Assembly (NCBI RefSeq): GCF_030453185.1
Contig: NZ_JAKDKW010000009.1
Location: 1 to 51,080, forward strand
Length of the DNA stretch: 51,080 bases
Source of the DNA: Yaniella sp.
GTDB lineage: Bacteria > Actinomycetota > Actinomycetes > Actinomycetales > Micrococcaceae
Direction of reading: 5' to 3'
Shown here: positions 42,236 through 49,792 of the stretch, one piece after another
Layout: every line of letters begins with the position of its first letter
Position numbering within the stretch: position 1 is the first letter of the stretch
Translations under genes and position numbers: made by a program
The notes under the pieces: model-generated
What the model was told of the DNA's origin: nothing
Seen by the model: the letters and a program-made list of their open reading frames with translations, nothing else
Databases searched by the model: none

Positions 42236-42847
42236 CTAACGTTGCTCCGCTTCACCAGTTTGGTGGGCCAGAAATCTCGCTGTTGCAGATTGCCATGCCT
42301 CTGCAATTAATGTGCGCATTGACCCGATTGTGCCGGTGACATTCTTGGTTTGGGCAATGATCGGCAGGAAATTACCGTCGCCGCCCCAGCGCGGCACAAT
42401 ATGCTGATGCAAATGCGCCGCGATGCCCGCTCCCCCAACTTTGCCTTGATTCATACCAAGGTTAAATCCGGCCGCGTGGGAGACCTCACGGAGCACTTCC
42501 ATACCTATTTGGGACAGTTGGGCGAACTCTGCGGTTTCTTCAACGGTCAGATCGGTGTAATCAGGGACATGTCGATACGGGCACACTAAGAGATGTCCTG
42601 GATTATAAGGGTAAAGATTCATGACGACGTAGCAGGTCTTGCCCCTGGCTACGATCAGCGATGTTTCGTCATCCCGCTGGGGTGCAGCACAGAACGGGCA
42701 GGACGCCTCATCGGTGACCTGACTTTGTCCTTTGGACACGTAGGCCATGCGATGTGGCGTCCATAACCGTTCAAAGGCATCTGGCGCACCCGCTAATGCA
42801 AAATCGTCGGTGACGGCTGCATCGTCATCTGCACTGCGGTTTGCCAT
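42236..42847 (-). CDS. HIT-family protein, Ap4A phosphorylase-like
   Basis: A 203-residue HIT protein. The HIT motif HLHQHIVPRW is near residue 143 and the family's NPGHLLVCPYRHVPDYTDLT is upstream. Two Cys in SCPFCAAP (near residue 49) may bind a metal. It resembles mycobacterial Rv2613c, a diadenosine tetraphosphate phosphorylase, and as in mycobacteria it sits directly beside thrS. Ap4A arises as a by-product of aminoacyl-tRNA synthetases, so the pair is sensible. The gene starts six bases after the thrS stop. The acidic N terminus (about 20 residues) is variable. Confidence 0.9.
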   Translation of the reverse strand: MANRSADDDAAVTDDFALAGAPDAFERLWTPHRMAYVSKGQSQVTDEASCPFCAAPQRDDETSLIVARGKTCYVVMNLYPYNPGHLLVCPYRHVPDYTDLTVEETAEFAQLSQIGMEVLREVSHAAGFNLGMNQGKVGGAGIAAHLHQHIVPRWGGDGNFLPIIAQTKNVTGTIGSMRTLIAEAWQSATARFLAHQTGEAEQR

Positions 42848-42853
42848 GATGGT

Positions 42854-44866
42854 TTACACCTGCTGACGTTCTTCTACTGCGGTTACAATCCGGTCGATGG
42901 CTTCATCAACCGGGATCCCGTTATCTTGAGATCCGTCGCGGTATCGGAAGGACACGGCATTGGCTTCGGCGTCCTCGCCTCCGGCAATGAGCACGAACGG
43001 CACCTTTTGTTTGGATGCGGTACGTATCTTCTTCGGGAACCGGTCGGTTGAGTTATCAACGTGGGCCCGGATGCCGCGCGCTTTCAGTTTGTCAACGACG
43101 TCGTACATGTAGTCATTGAACGCATCGGCTACCGGTACGGCAATGACTTGCTCTGGTGCTAACCAGGCTGGGAAGGCTCCGGCATAGTGTTCGGTGAGCA
43201 CAGCCATGAATCGTTCAATGGAACCGAATAGTGCACGGTGGATCATGACCGGACGCTGTCGGCTACCGTCTGCGGCCTGGTATTGCAGGTCGAAGCGTTC
43301 TGGCAGGTTAAAGTCCAACTGGATCGTGGACATCTGCCAGGTACGGCCCAGTGCATCGCGTGCTTGAACCGAAATCTTCGGACCGTAGAATGCGGCACCA
43401 CCAGCATCATCAACGAGTTCAAGTCCTGAAGCGGCGCCGACCTCTGCCAAGACCTGGGTGGCGTTCTCCCAGACCTCGTCACTCCCTACATATTTTTCTG
43501 GGTCCTTGGTCGATAGCTCCAAGTAGAAGTCGTCTAGACCATAGTCTTTGAGGAGATCCAGCACGAAGTTGAGCGTAGTGGTCAGCTCATCTTTCATCTG
43601 ATCTTCGGTGCAGTAAATGTGCGCGTCATCCTGGGTCATGCCGCGAACACGGGTCAGTCCGTGGACCACACCGGATTTCTCATACCGGTAAACCGACCCA
43701 AATTCGAACATCCGTAGAGGCAGTTCGCGATAGGAACGCCCACGTGATGCAAAAATCAGATTGTGCATCGGACAGTTCATGGGTTTCAGATAGTAATCGA
43801 CACCTGCTCGAGTAACCTCACCGGTTTCTTCGTCACGAACCTCATCAACGTGCATCGGTGGGAACATGGTGTCGGCGTACCACTCGAGGTGACCTGAGGT
43901 TTCGTATAGGTTTTGTTTGGTGATATGCGGGGTGTAGACGAATTCGTAGCCAGCTTCTTCGTGGCGCTGACGCGAGTAGTCTTCCATTTCCTTGCGCAGG
44001 ATTCCGCCTTTGGGGTGGAATACTGGTAGACCGGAACCCAGTTCATCAGGGAACGAGAACAAATCGAGTTCTGCACCAAGTTTGCGGTGATCGCGTCGTT
44101 CAGCTTCTGCAATACGTTCTTGGTAGGCAACGAGGTCTTCCTTCGATGCCCAGGCGGTGCCGTAAATACGTTGCAACTGTGGGTTGGATTCAGAACCCAA
44201 CCAGTAGGCGCCGGCAGCACGTGTCAGAGCAAAGCCATTAGCAATAAGCTTGGTGGACGGAATATGCGGACCGCGGCAGAGGTCTTTCCAGACGACTTCG
44301 CCTTTGCGATCCAAGTTGTCATAGATGGTGATTTCGCCAGCGCCAATTTCGACAGCAGCACCATCAGCGTCAGCTTCGTCGTCGTGTTGACGATCCATCA
44401 GTTGCAATTTATAGGGCTCATCAGCCAACTCTTCACGGGCCTGGCGTTCTTCAACAGCACGTCGGTCGAAGGTCTGGTTAGCCTTGACGATGCGCATCAT
44501 GCGCTTTTGGATCTGCTTGAGATCATCCGGGGTGAATGGTTCATCCACGTCAAAGTCGTAGTAGAAGCCGTCTTGAACGTAGGGGCCAATACCGAGTTTC
44601 GCTTCCGGATACATTTCCTGAACGGCCTGGGCCAGAACGTGAGCTGTGGAGTGTCGCAGAACTTCTAGCCCTGCTTGATCCGTGATGTCTACGCGCTCAA
44701 CGGTTGCGCCTTCGGGGATGACACGAAAGAGATCTTGTAGATTGCCATCTACCGTCATCACTACCGTAGTTTTTTCGTCACCGAACAGGTCGTTTCCTGT
44801 TGTGCCTTCGGCAACCTGAGTTACCTCTTGGTCTACGGTAATGGTCATTTCTTTAGGTTCGGCCAC
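42854..44866 (-). CDS. thrS: threonyl-tRNA synthetase
   Basis: ThrRS attaches threonine to tRNA-Thr and edits Ser-tRNA-Thr. The class II enzyme has 670 residues from the GTG at 44866. The TGS domain occupies about residues 1-70, the editing domain has the [20 protein letters not shown] motif, and the catalytic core shows [22 protein letters not shown] (Zn ligands), the class II motif 2 [15 protein letters not shown], and motif 3 [20 protein letters not shown]. The C-terminal anticodon domain is complete. The start is decided by AAGGAGG nine bases upstream of the GTG; an upstream extension to 45013 lacks support. TACAAT lies in the upstream gap. Confidence 0.97.
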   Translation of the reverse strand: MAEPKEMTITVDQEVTQVAEGTTGNDLFGDEKTTVVMTVDGNLQDLFRVIPEGATVERVDITDQAGLEVLRHSTAHVLAQAVQEMYPEAKLGIGPYVQDGFYYDFDVDEPFTPDDLKQIQKRMMRIVKANQTFDRRAVEERQAREELADEPYKLQLMDRQHDDEADADGAAVEIGAGEITIYDNLDRKGEVVWKDLCRGPHIPSTKLIANGFALTRAAGAYWLGSESNPQLQRIYGTAWASKEDLVAYQERIAEAERRDHRKLGAELDLFSFPDELGSGLPVFHPKGGILRKEMEDYSRQRHEEAGYEFVYTPHITKQNLYETSGHLEWYADTMFPPMHVDEVRDEETGEVTRAGVDYYLKPMNCPMHNLIFASRGRSYRELPLRMFEFGSVYRYEKSGVVHGLTRVRGMTQDDAHIYCTEDQMKDELTTTLNFVLDLLKDYGLDDFYLELSTKDPEKYVGSDEVWENATQVLAEVGAASGLELVDDAGGAAFYGPKISVQARDALGRTWQMSTIQLDFNLPERFDLQYQAADGSRQRPVMIHRALFGSIERFMAVLTEHYAGAFPAWLAPEQVIAVPVADAFNDYMYDVVDKLKARGIRAHVDNSTDRFPKKIRTASKQKVPFVLIAGGEDAEANAVSFRYRDGSQDNGIPVDEAIDRIVTAVEERQQV

Positions 44867-45061
44867 GTGCCATTTCCTCCTTGGGTTAAGCTCTGTACTC
44901 GATGGCATACTGGACCACCGATAAGCCATCCGCCATTGTATCTGCTTGGCCCACGGTTTGCAGATTCGTTGTTCTGTCCGCGCAGCCACCGAACAGCAGT
45001 CCGGCTGCGACATCGGTTGGGAGAAACTTTTGTGCCAAGGCGGGATCGCATCAGTTGAGGG
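44867..45061 (-). other. thrS upstream region
   Basis: This 195-base gap between the lipoprotein gene and thrS contains a TACAAT about 75 bases before the GTG on the minus strand, a plausible -10. I see no T-box and no further gene. Confidence 0.3.
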
Positions 45062-45775
45062 CTACTCTTCGTCGTCCAGCTGAATGTCAATTATAATTCG
45101 CACTGGGTCTTCAAGAAGAGTGACGGCATATGGGCGCTGCTCGTCGAGTCCAATAATGTAGTTGCTGGTGGCTTCCCAGGGCGCAAAACTGACCACGGTT
45201 CCAGTTGCTTCTGTTTCCAAGTCTGTGATCTGGGTACCGTGCTCGAGCATTTCTGCGTCGTCGGTATTTCGCAGATCATCTTCGTCGAGGGTTTCGGGTG
45301 CCGCAGTACCCGAAACAATTACTTCTAGATACGCAGAGTCACCGGTGTCGATGGGTTGACCGCTCCCCGGTTCTCCAGGGTCATCCGTGTATTGAGCCAT
45401 GTAACTGGGGGTTCCACTGCCACTGTGCTGGATGACAATTCGTTCAAAACCATCTTGCACAGCTGAGCGAACTTCAGTTGGATAAATGCCATAGGTTTCT
45501 CCAAATGCCGGCCAGTCTTCAGATTCATAAAGGTCGGTCGAAAACTCGCCGACCGGTTCTGTCGAGACTTCTCCGGTGGCATCTTCGTCGGGTTCGGCGT
45601 CACCTTCAGTTTCGCTTTCGGGGCCGACGGTGACTTCTTCTCCTGCTTGAGGAGGCGGGGGGCGTTCTTCGTCAGCAGCGTCGTCACCTTGGCCGCAACC
45701 GGCGATGAACAGTCCTGCTATGAGGATGGTGGCCAGGGAAAGTCTGATGTTGAAAGTTTGAGATGAGGTACTCAT
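45062..45775 (-). CDS. AMIN-like-domain lipoprotein
   Basis: A 237-residue secreted lipoprotein. The lipobox LFIAGC (Cys 27) follows a hydrophobic stretch (residues 10-26), so it is a likely Lgt/LspA substrate. After it comes a Pro/Glu-rich, strongly acidic linker (residues 28-75). The C-terminal domain (about residues 85-235) has the AMIN-like pattern seen in actinobacterial lipoproteins, such as GFERIVIQHSGSGTPSYMAQ and YAVTLLEDPVRIIIDIQL. The role is unknown; cell-wall targeting would be consistent. The start at 45775 is the only good Met. It has no ribosome site better than GGATAG. Confidence 0.78.
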   Translation of the reverse strand: MSTSSQTFNIRLSLATILIAGLFIAGCGQGDDAADEERPPPPQAGEEVTVGPESETEGDAEPDEDATGEVSTEPVGEFSTDLYESEDWPAFGETYGIYPTEVRSAVQDGFERIVIQHSGSGTPSYMAQYTDDPGEPGSGQPIDTGDSAYLEVIVSGTAAPETLDEDDLRNTDDAEMLEHGTQITDLETEATGTVVSFAPWEATSNYIIGLDEQRPYAVTLLEDPVRIIIDIQLDDEE

Positions 45776-45825
45776 AAGCTATCCGTATTCAGTGGATGTT
45801 TTATGCAGTGCGTTAAGTTGTGTGT

Positions 45826-48800
45826 TTAACGGTACCGCACAGGCGTTCGAACATCTTGGGACTGTGCTCGTTGCGACTGAACACGCTGGCGTAGCTGGCT
45901 TTGATGCACCACGGTCGGGGCAGGCATCTGGGGTGCACCGGCAAACCACTGAGCCCAATGGGTGCGCTGTGTGTCCCAGTAGTCAGGGTCCGGTAGCGAG
46001 GCGGGGTCGTGCATATCCCACGCTCGGATTGCTTGCAGGGTAATGCCACGTGTTCCGGTGCGGCGGGTGGTCCCTTCGATCAACATCAGACGTGTAGAAA
46101 ACAACATGTCTCCGGTGGCATGTTGGGCCTGTGCAAAAAATGAGGCGTCGACGACGCCGGTTCCGTCGTCGACTGAAATGAAAACAACGCGATCCCCCGA
46201 GCGCATGGGTGGTGTTTGGGTGGCTACTCGGACTCCAGCGACCAGGACTCGAGTGTGATTGCGTAGCTTGAGTAATTGGTCGGCGGTCGTTGCTCCCAGA
46301 GCGTCTAAATATGGTTGATGCGATTGCATCAGATGTCCCGTTGTATCGATCGCGGTTAAATCGAGTTCGGTCCGGATTTTTTGTTCATCAGTTGGTTGTG
46401 GGAAGAGAGCTGGCAGCATAGCAAGTTCGGTGTCACCAAGAGTAAACGCTTGTTGGCCTTCAACCTGTGGCCGCCCCGTGCGCAAGGTACGTCCGGTTCG
46501 ATCCCGTTTGGTGGCTGAATGCAAAAACTCGAGGTGGTGGACCAGATCTGTACGACTGGCACCGGTGGCGGGCAGCATGCTGTCGATAGCCCCCAATTGG
46601 GCAAGGTGTTCGAAACTTTTTTTACTCAAGCGTGCACGGTCTCGAAGGTCAGCGAGACTGTCGAACGGTTGGCTGCGTTCGAGGCGTCGCATTTCATTTT
46701 GAGTCAGACCCAGTACGGTGTTGAAGGACAGTCTGATCCCCCACCGGCCCTCGGGCGCCTCCTGTGTTTCCGGTACCCATTCGAGGTGCATTTCGGTGGT
46801 GGATTTATTGACGTCTACGGGCAGGATTTCAATGCCCATGCGGCGGGCTTCAGCGACCATGAGGCGTTGGGGGTACATGCCGGGGTCGTGTTCTAGAACG
46901 GCTGCCATAAAGGCTGCAGGGTGGTGGGTTTTGAGCCAGGCTGATTCAAAGGTGGGAATAGCAAAGGCCGCACCGTGTGCTTTACAAAAGCCGAAGGAAC
47001 CAAAAGACGCCACGGTGTGCCAAACTTCATCAATGACGTCGATATCCCATCCGTTTTCCATCGCTTTGGCACGGAAATATGTTTCAACTTCTGCCTGCTG
47101 GTCTGTCCCGAGACGTCTACGAAATTCATCGGCTGCTGCCAATCCGCACCCGGTCATTTCATCAAAGGTACGAAGGAGTTGTTCGTGAAAGACGGTGACA
47201 CCGTGGGTTTCTTCCAGGATGGGTTTGAGCTGCGGGTGTGGGTAATGCGCTGGGGCTAGTTGTTGACGAAAGTCCAAAAATGGCCGGACCATATCGGACT
47301 TCATTGGTCCTGGACGAAACAGCGAAATATCAATGATGAGATCATTAATGGATTCGGGTTCGAGCTTGCCGATGAGTTCACGCTGACCTGGGGATTCAAT
47401 TTGAAAACAACCCAGCGTGTGAGTCGTTTTGATCATTGCATAAGTTTGGGCATCATCGTGCGGAACGTGTTCAAGATTAATGGTTTCGCCGGTGGTTCGG
47501 GCAACCTCATCGATGGCATAGGCGATGGTGGATTGCATACGTACACCTAAAACGTCGAGTTTGAGCATGCCCATTGGGTCCATATCGTGTTTATCGAACT
47601 GGCTCATGGCCAGGCCCATACCGGAAGCTTCCACGGGGGTACGGTCCAGCAAGGTTTGGTCCCCGAGGATGACACCGCAGGGGTGCATAGAGATGTGGCG
47701 GGGTAACCGGTCAAGTCGTTCCGTGAGGTCCACGAGTAAATCGAGCTGCTGATTTCCTGATTTCCTACTGTTTTGTACTTGTTCAGCGAAGGTTTGTAGC
47801 TCTGGCATATGCTCCATGGCTTGCCGAAAATCAGCGGCTGAAAAACGCCAGAGTTTTTTCGCTAGATGATCGACCCGATCACGTTCTAGTCCCAGGGCGC
47901 GGCCGGCGTCTCTGACAGCACCGCGAATTCGATACCCATTCTGCATACTCATCAACGTGGTGCGTTCGGCACCGAAACGTTCAAAGATCGCATGATAGAT
48001 CTCGTGGCGGCGAGCAGATTCTACGTCAATATCGATATCCGGGAGGGTCGAACGGTCTTGGGATAAGAAGCGTTCAAAAATCAGTTCGTGTTCGATGGGA
48101 TCAACGTGGGAGATCCGTAGTGCATAGTTGACCAATGACGAAGCTCCCGAGCCCCTGGCCGAGACGCGAACATTGCGTTCTTCGATCATTTCAACAACTT
48201 CTGCAACCGTCAGAAAGTAACTTGAAAACCCGAGGTTTTGAATGACGCCCAGTTCATGATCAAGTCGATCCAGGACCTGGTCATATGTATCTCCAGCAAG
48301 GTCCAGGTGCGCGAAACGCTGAGCCAGACCACTTCTGGCTCGCTGCGATAAGACCGTATTGGGATCCCCATCGATGCCGATGATATCGAATTCTGGGACA
48401 CGGGGCTGGCCCCACCCCAAATCGTGTTCGGGGTTCAAAGCGCAGGCTTCGGCTAACCGTTGGGTGTTGTCCAGCAGTTCGTGAGCAACAGCGGTGCCTG
48501 CTCCGGCGTCACGAACGATCTCATGGGCGAGTTCATGCATAGCCACACCGGATTTTAGCCAACCCTGGCCATTAGGCTGCAGGTCGGTAAGTGTATCCAA
48601 ACTGCTCAATGCACGAGCTGCATCGACTACATCGGCGGTTGCTGCTCCATCCGGAGTCGCATACCGGACCGCATTGGTGAGTATTGCGGGCAGTTTTAGA
48701 TCGGTGCTGGCCCGCAGCATGCGTACCGCTTGGGAGGTTGACAGTCGTGCTGTGGGCAAAGCCATATGCGAAACGATCTCAACCTGGGCGCTGCCATTGG

Positions 48801-49344
48801 GTAGAGCTTTCTTCCAGAGCTTCAGGCGTGAACGCCCCTGCGGGTATTTGCGCTGCGCCATAAAAACGCCCACATCGGTTTCAGGACCCACCAGGACGAA
48901 GAGATCTGGACCACCTTGTGCTGCTGCAGCCAACTGTGAGACGTACACAAATGGGGTGTCAGTGTGGTCAAGCTGGCGGTGGGCCAAAGAGATGAGTCGT
49001 ACCAACGCCTGGTAACCGGCACCGAGTTTTTTGGCTGCACCATAACCTGCTGTGGCAGCACTGGCTGCAAGTATGGTGACTCGGCCAGCAGGCAGTGGTT
49101 TACCGTCCAGGGTGGTTGACGGGTCCCAGGCTACCGCGAGATTTACACCGACAACCGGGGCAATGTTATGTGCCATGCAGGCTTTGAGATGTTTGGCCAT
49201 CCCGTAGAGCCCATCCCGATCCGTGTAGCCCAGAATTTGGGCGCCCTCGGCTGCCGCAACCGCTGTCAGCTCTTCTGGCCAAGAAACACCGTAGTGAGCT
49301 GAATAAGCGGTTGTGACATTCAGATGGGCAAAAGTGGGTGCCAT
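45826..49344 (-). CDS. dnaE2: error-prone DNA polymerase DnaE2
   Basis: A DnaE-type polymerase of 1172 residues, shorter than many DnaE1 enzymes. The catalytic Asp set is LPDIDIDVESARRHEIY near residue 431, with FLSQDRSTLPD before it and the QFDKHDMDPMGMLKLDVLG motif after. The PHP domain is degenerate: the N terminus reads LNVTTAYSAHYG instead of LHxHSxYS, and TDRDGLYG in place of TDHDGLYG, so metal-binding His are lost and no proofreading by PHP is expected. DnaE2/ImuC performs translesion synthesis and damage-induced mutagenesis with ImuB. A C-terminal OB fold (VLVAGVRVATQTPPMR) is present. It begins two bases after its DUF6504-like partner; no imuA or imuB is adjacent. Confidence 0.93.
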   Translation of the reverse strand: MAPTFAHLNVTTAYSAHYGVSWPEELTAVAAAEGAQILGYTDRDGLYGMAKHLKACMAHNIAPVVGVNLAVAWDPSTTLDGKPLPAGRVTILAASAATAGYGAAKKLGAGYQALVRLISLAHRQLDHTDTPFVYVSQLAAAAQGGPDLFVLVGPETDVGVFMAQRKYPQGRSRLKLWKKALPNGSAQVEIVSHMALPTARLSTSQAVRMLRASTDLKLPAILTNAVRYATPDGAATADVVDAARALSSLDTLTDLQPNGQGWLKSGVAMHELAHEIVRDAGAGTAVAHELLDNTQRLAEACALNPEHDLGWGQPRVPEFDIIGIDGDPNTVLSQRARSGLAQRFAHLDLAGDTYDQVLDRLDHELGVIQNLGFSSYFLTVAEVVEMIEERNVRVSARGSGASSLVNYALRISHVDPIEHELIFERFLSQDRSTLPDIDIDVESARRHEIYHAIFERFGAERTTLMSMQNGYRIRGAVRDAGRALGLERDRVDHLAKKLWRFSAADFRQAMEHMPELQTFAEQVQNSRKSGNQQLDLLVDLTERLDRLPRHISMHPCGVILGDQTLLDRTPVEASGMGLAMSQFDKHDMDPMGMLKLDVLGVRMQSTIAYAIDEVARTTGETINLEHVPHDDAQTYAMIKTTHTLGCFQIESPGQRELIGKLEPESINDLIIDISLFRPGPMKSDMVRPFLDFRQQLAPAHYPHPQLKPILEETHGVTVFHEQLLRTFDEMTGCGLAAADEFRRRLGTDQQAEVETYFRAKAMENGWDIDVIDEVWHTVASFGSFGFCKAHGAAFAIPTFESAWLKTHHPAAFMAAVLEHDPGMYPQRLMVAEARRMGIEILPVDVNKSTTEMHLEWVPETQEAPEGRWGIRLSFNTVLGLTQNEMRRLERSQPFDSLADLRDRARLSKKSFEHLAQLGAIDSMLPATGASRTDLVHHLEFLHSATKRDRTGRTLRTGRPQVEGQQAFTLGDTELAMLPALFPQPTDEQKIRTELDLTAIDTTGHLMQSHQPYLDALGATTADQLLKLRNHTRVLVAGVRVATQTPPMRSGDRVVFISVDDGTGVVDASFFAQAQHATGDMLFSTRLMLIEGTTRRTGTRGITLQAIRAWDMHDPASLPDPDYWDTQRTHWAQWFAGAPQMPAPTVVHQSQLRQRVQSQRAQSQDVRTPVRYR

Positions 49345-49346
49345 GG

Positions 49347-49670
49347 TTAGGCGGTTTCCTCCAACCGCAGTGCATCATGAATCTGTACCAGCCGCCAGCG
49401 GCCGGATTCAACGTGGTGGGAAATATCCAAGGTCAGTACCGGGGCGTTCTTGGCTCGAGCCAGTCCCACTTGAACACGCCACACTTGATAGTCCACCAGG
49501 CCGGGGCCGTGACCAATTTCTGCCCGATGTTCTTCGGCCCACCAGCGCCGACGAACATACCAGCGCTGGGGTTCGGCCTTGACCGTGTAGGAGCGTCCAC
49601 CGTACAGCAAGTGCAACGGTATGCCTGCCGTGGTGCAGGTGACGTGAATAGATTGTGTCAGTGTACCCAT
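49347..49670 (-). CDS. DUF6504-like small protein of the DnaE2 unit
   Basis: A 107-residue basic protein of unknown function. The stretch LHLLYGGRSYTVKAEPQRWY and RRRWWAEEHRAEIG resembles the DUF6504 pattern of a beta-rich core with conserved Trp pairs, which I associate with the mutasome operon in actinobacteria. The ending LDISHHVESGRWRLVQIHDAL fits too. The start at 49670 is decided by GAAGGAG six bases upstream; the frame runs on to 49844 without any signal and would cross the divergent peptidase gene. Its stop is two bases before dnaE2. Expression is probably driven from the dyad-bearing promoter at 49688-49727. Confidence 0.72.
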   Translation of the reverse strand: MGTLTQSIHVTCTTAGIPLHLLYGGRSYTVKAEPQRWYVRRRWWAEEHRAEIGHGPGLVDYQVWRVQVGLARAKNAPVLTLDISHHVESGRWRLVQIHDALRLEETA

Positions 49671-49687
49671 CGAAAACTCCTTCTCAT

Positions 49688-49725
49688 CGCTGAAAGAACC
49701 CCCTGTTCTTTTCGTGTTCTCAGCG
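49688..49725 (-). promoter_or_regulatory. large dyad at the DUF6504-dnaE2 promoter, SOS-box-like
   Basis: CGCTGA (49688-49693) and TCAGCG (49720-49725) enclose AAAGAAC-ccccT-GTTCTTT (49693-49711) plus a further GTTC (49716-49719). On the minus strand a -10-like TACGCT lies at 49727-49722, so the dyad overlaps the likely start site. GAAC...GTTC resembles a LexA box, but the spacing is five rather than four bases. Confidence 0.4.
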
Positions 49726-49780
49726 TAGAAAGCGCCACGGACACGATAAGCACAGGCTGTTGTTGGGCACTTGCAGCGAC

Positions 49781-49786
49781 CATAAT
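49781..49786 (+). promoter_or_regulatory. -10 box of the S9 peptidase gene (leaderless)
   Basis: CATAAT ends six bases before the ATG at 49793, the same distance as for the DUF222 gene. The mRNA probably lacks a leader. Confidence 0.5.
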
Positions 49787-49792
49787 GGGGCC

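Noticed and set aside
42169-42306. Upstream extension of the GPP34 gene to 42306
   Set aside because: It overlaps the HIT gene, and the GACAAT near 42168 supports a short leaderless start.
44867-45013. Upstream extension of thrS to 45013 and a possible T-box leader
   Set aside because: The extension has no ribosome site, whereas the GTG at 44866 has AAGGAGG. No T-box specifier or antiterminator sequence was found.
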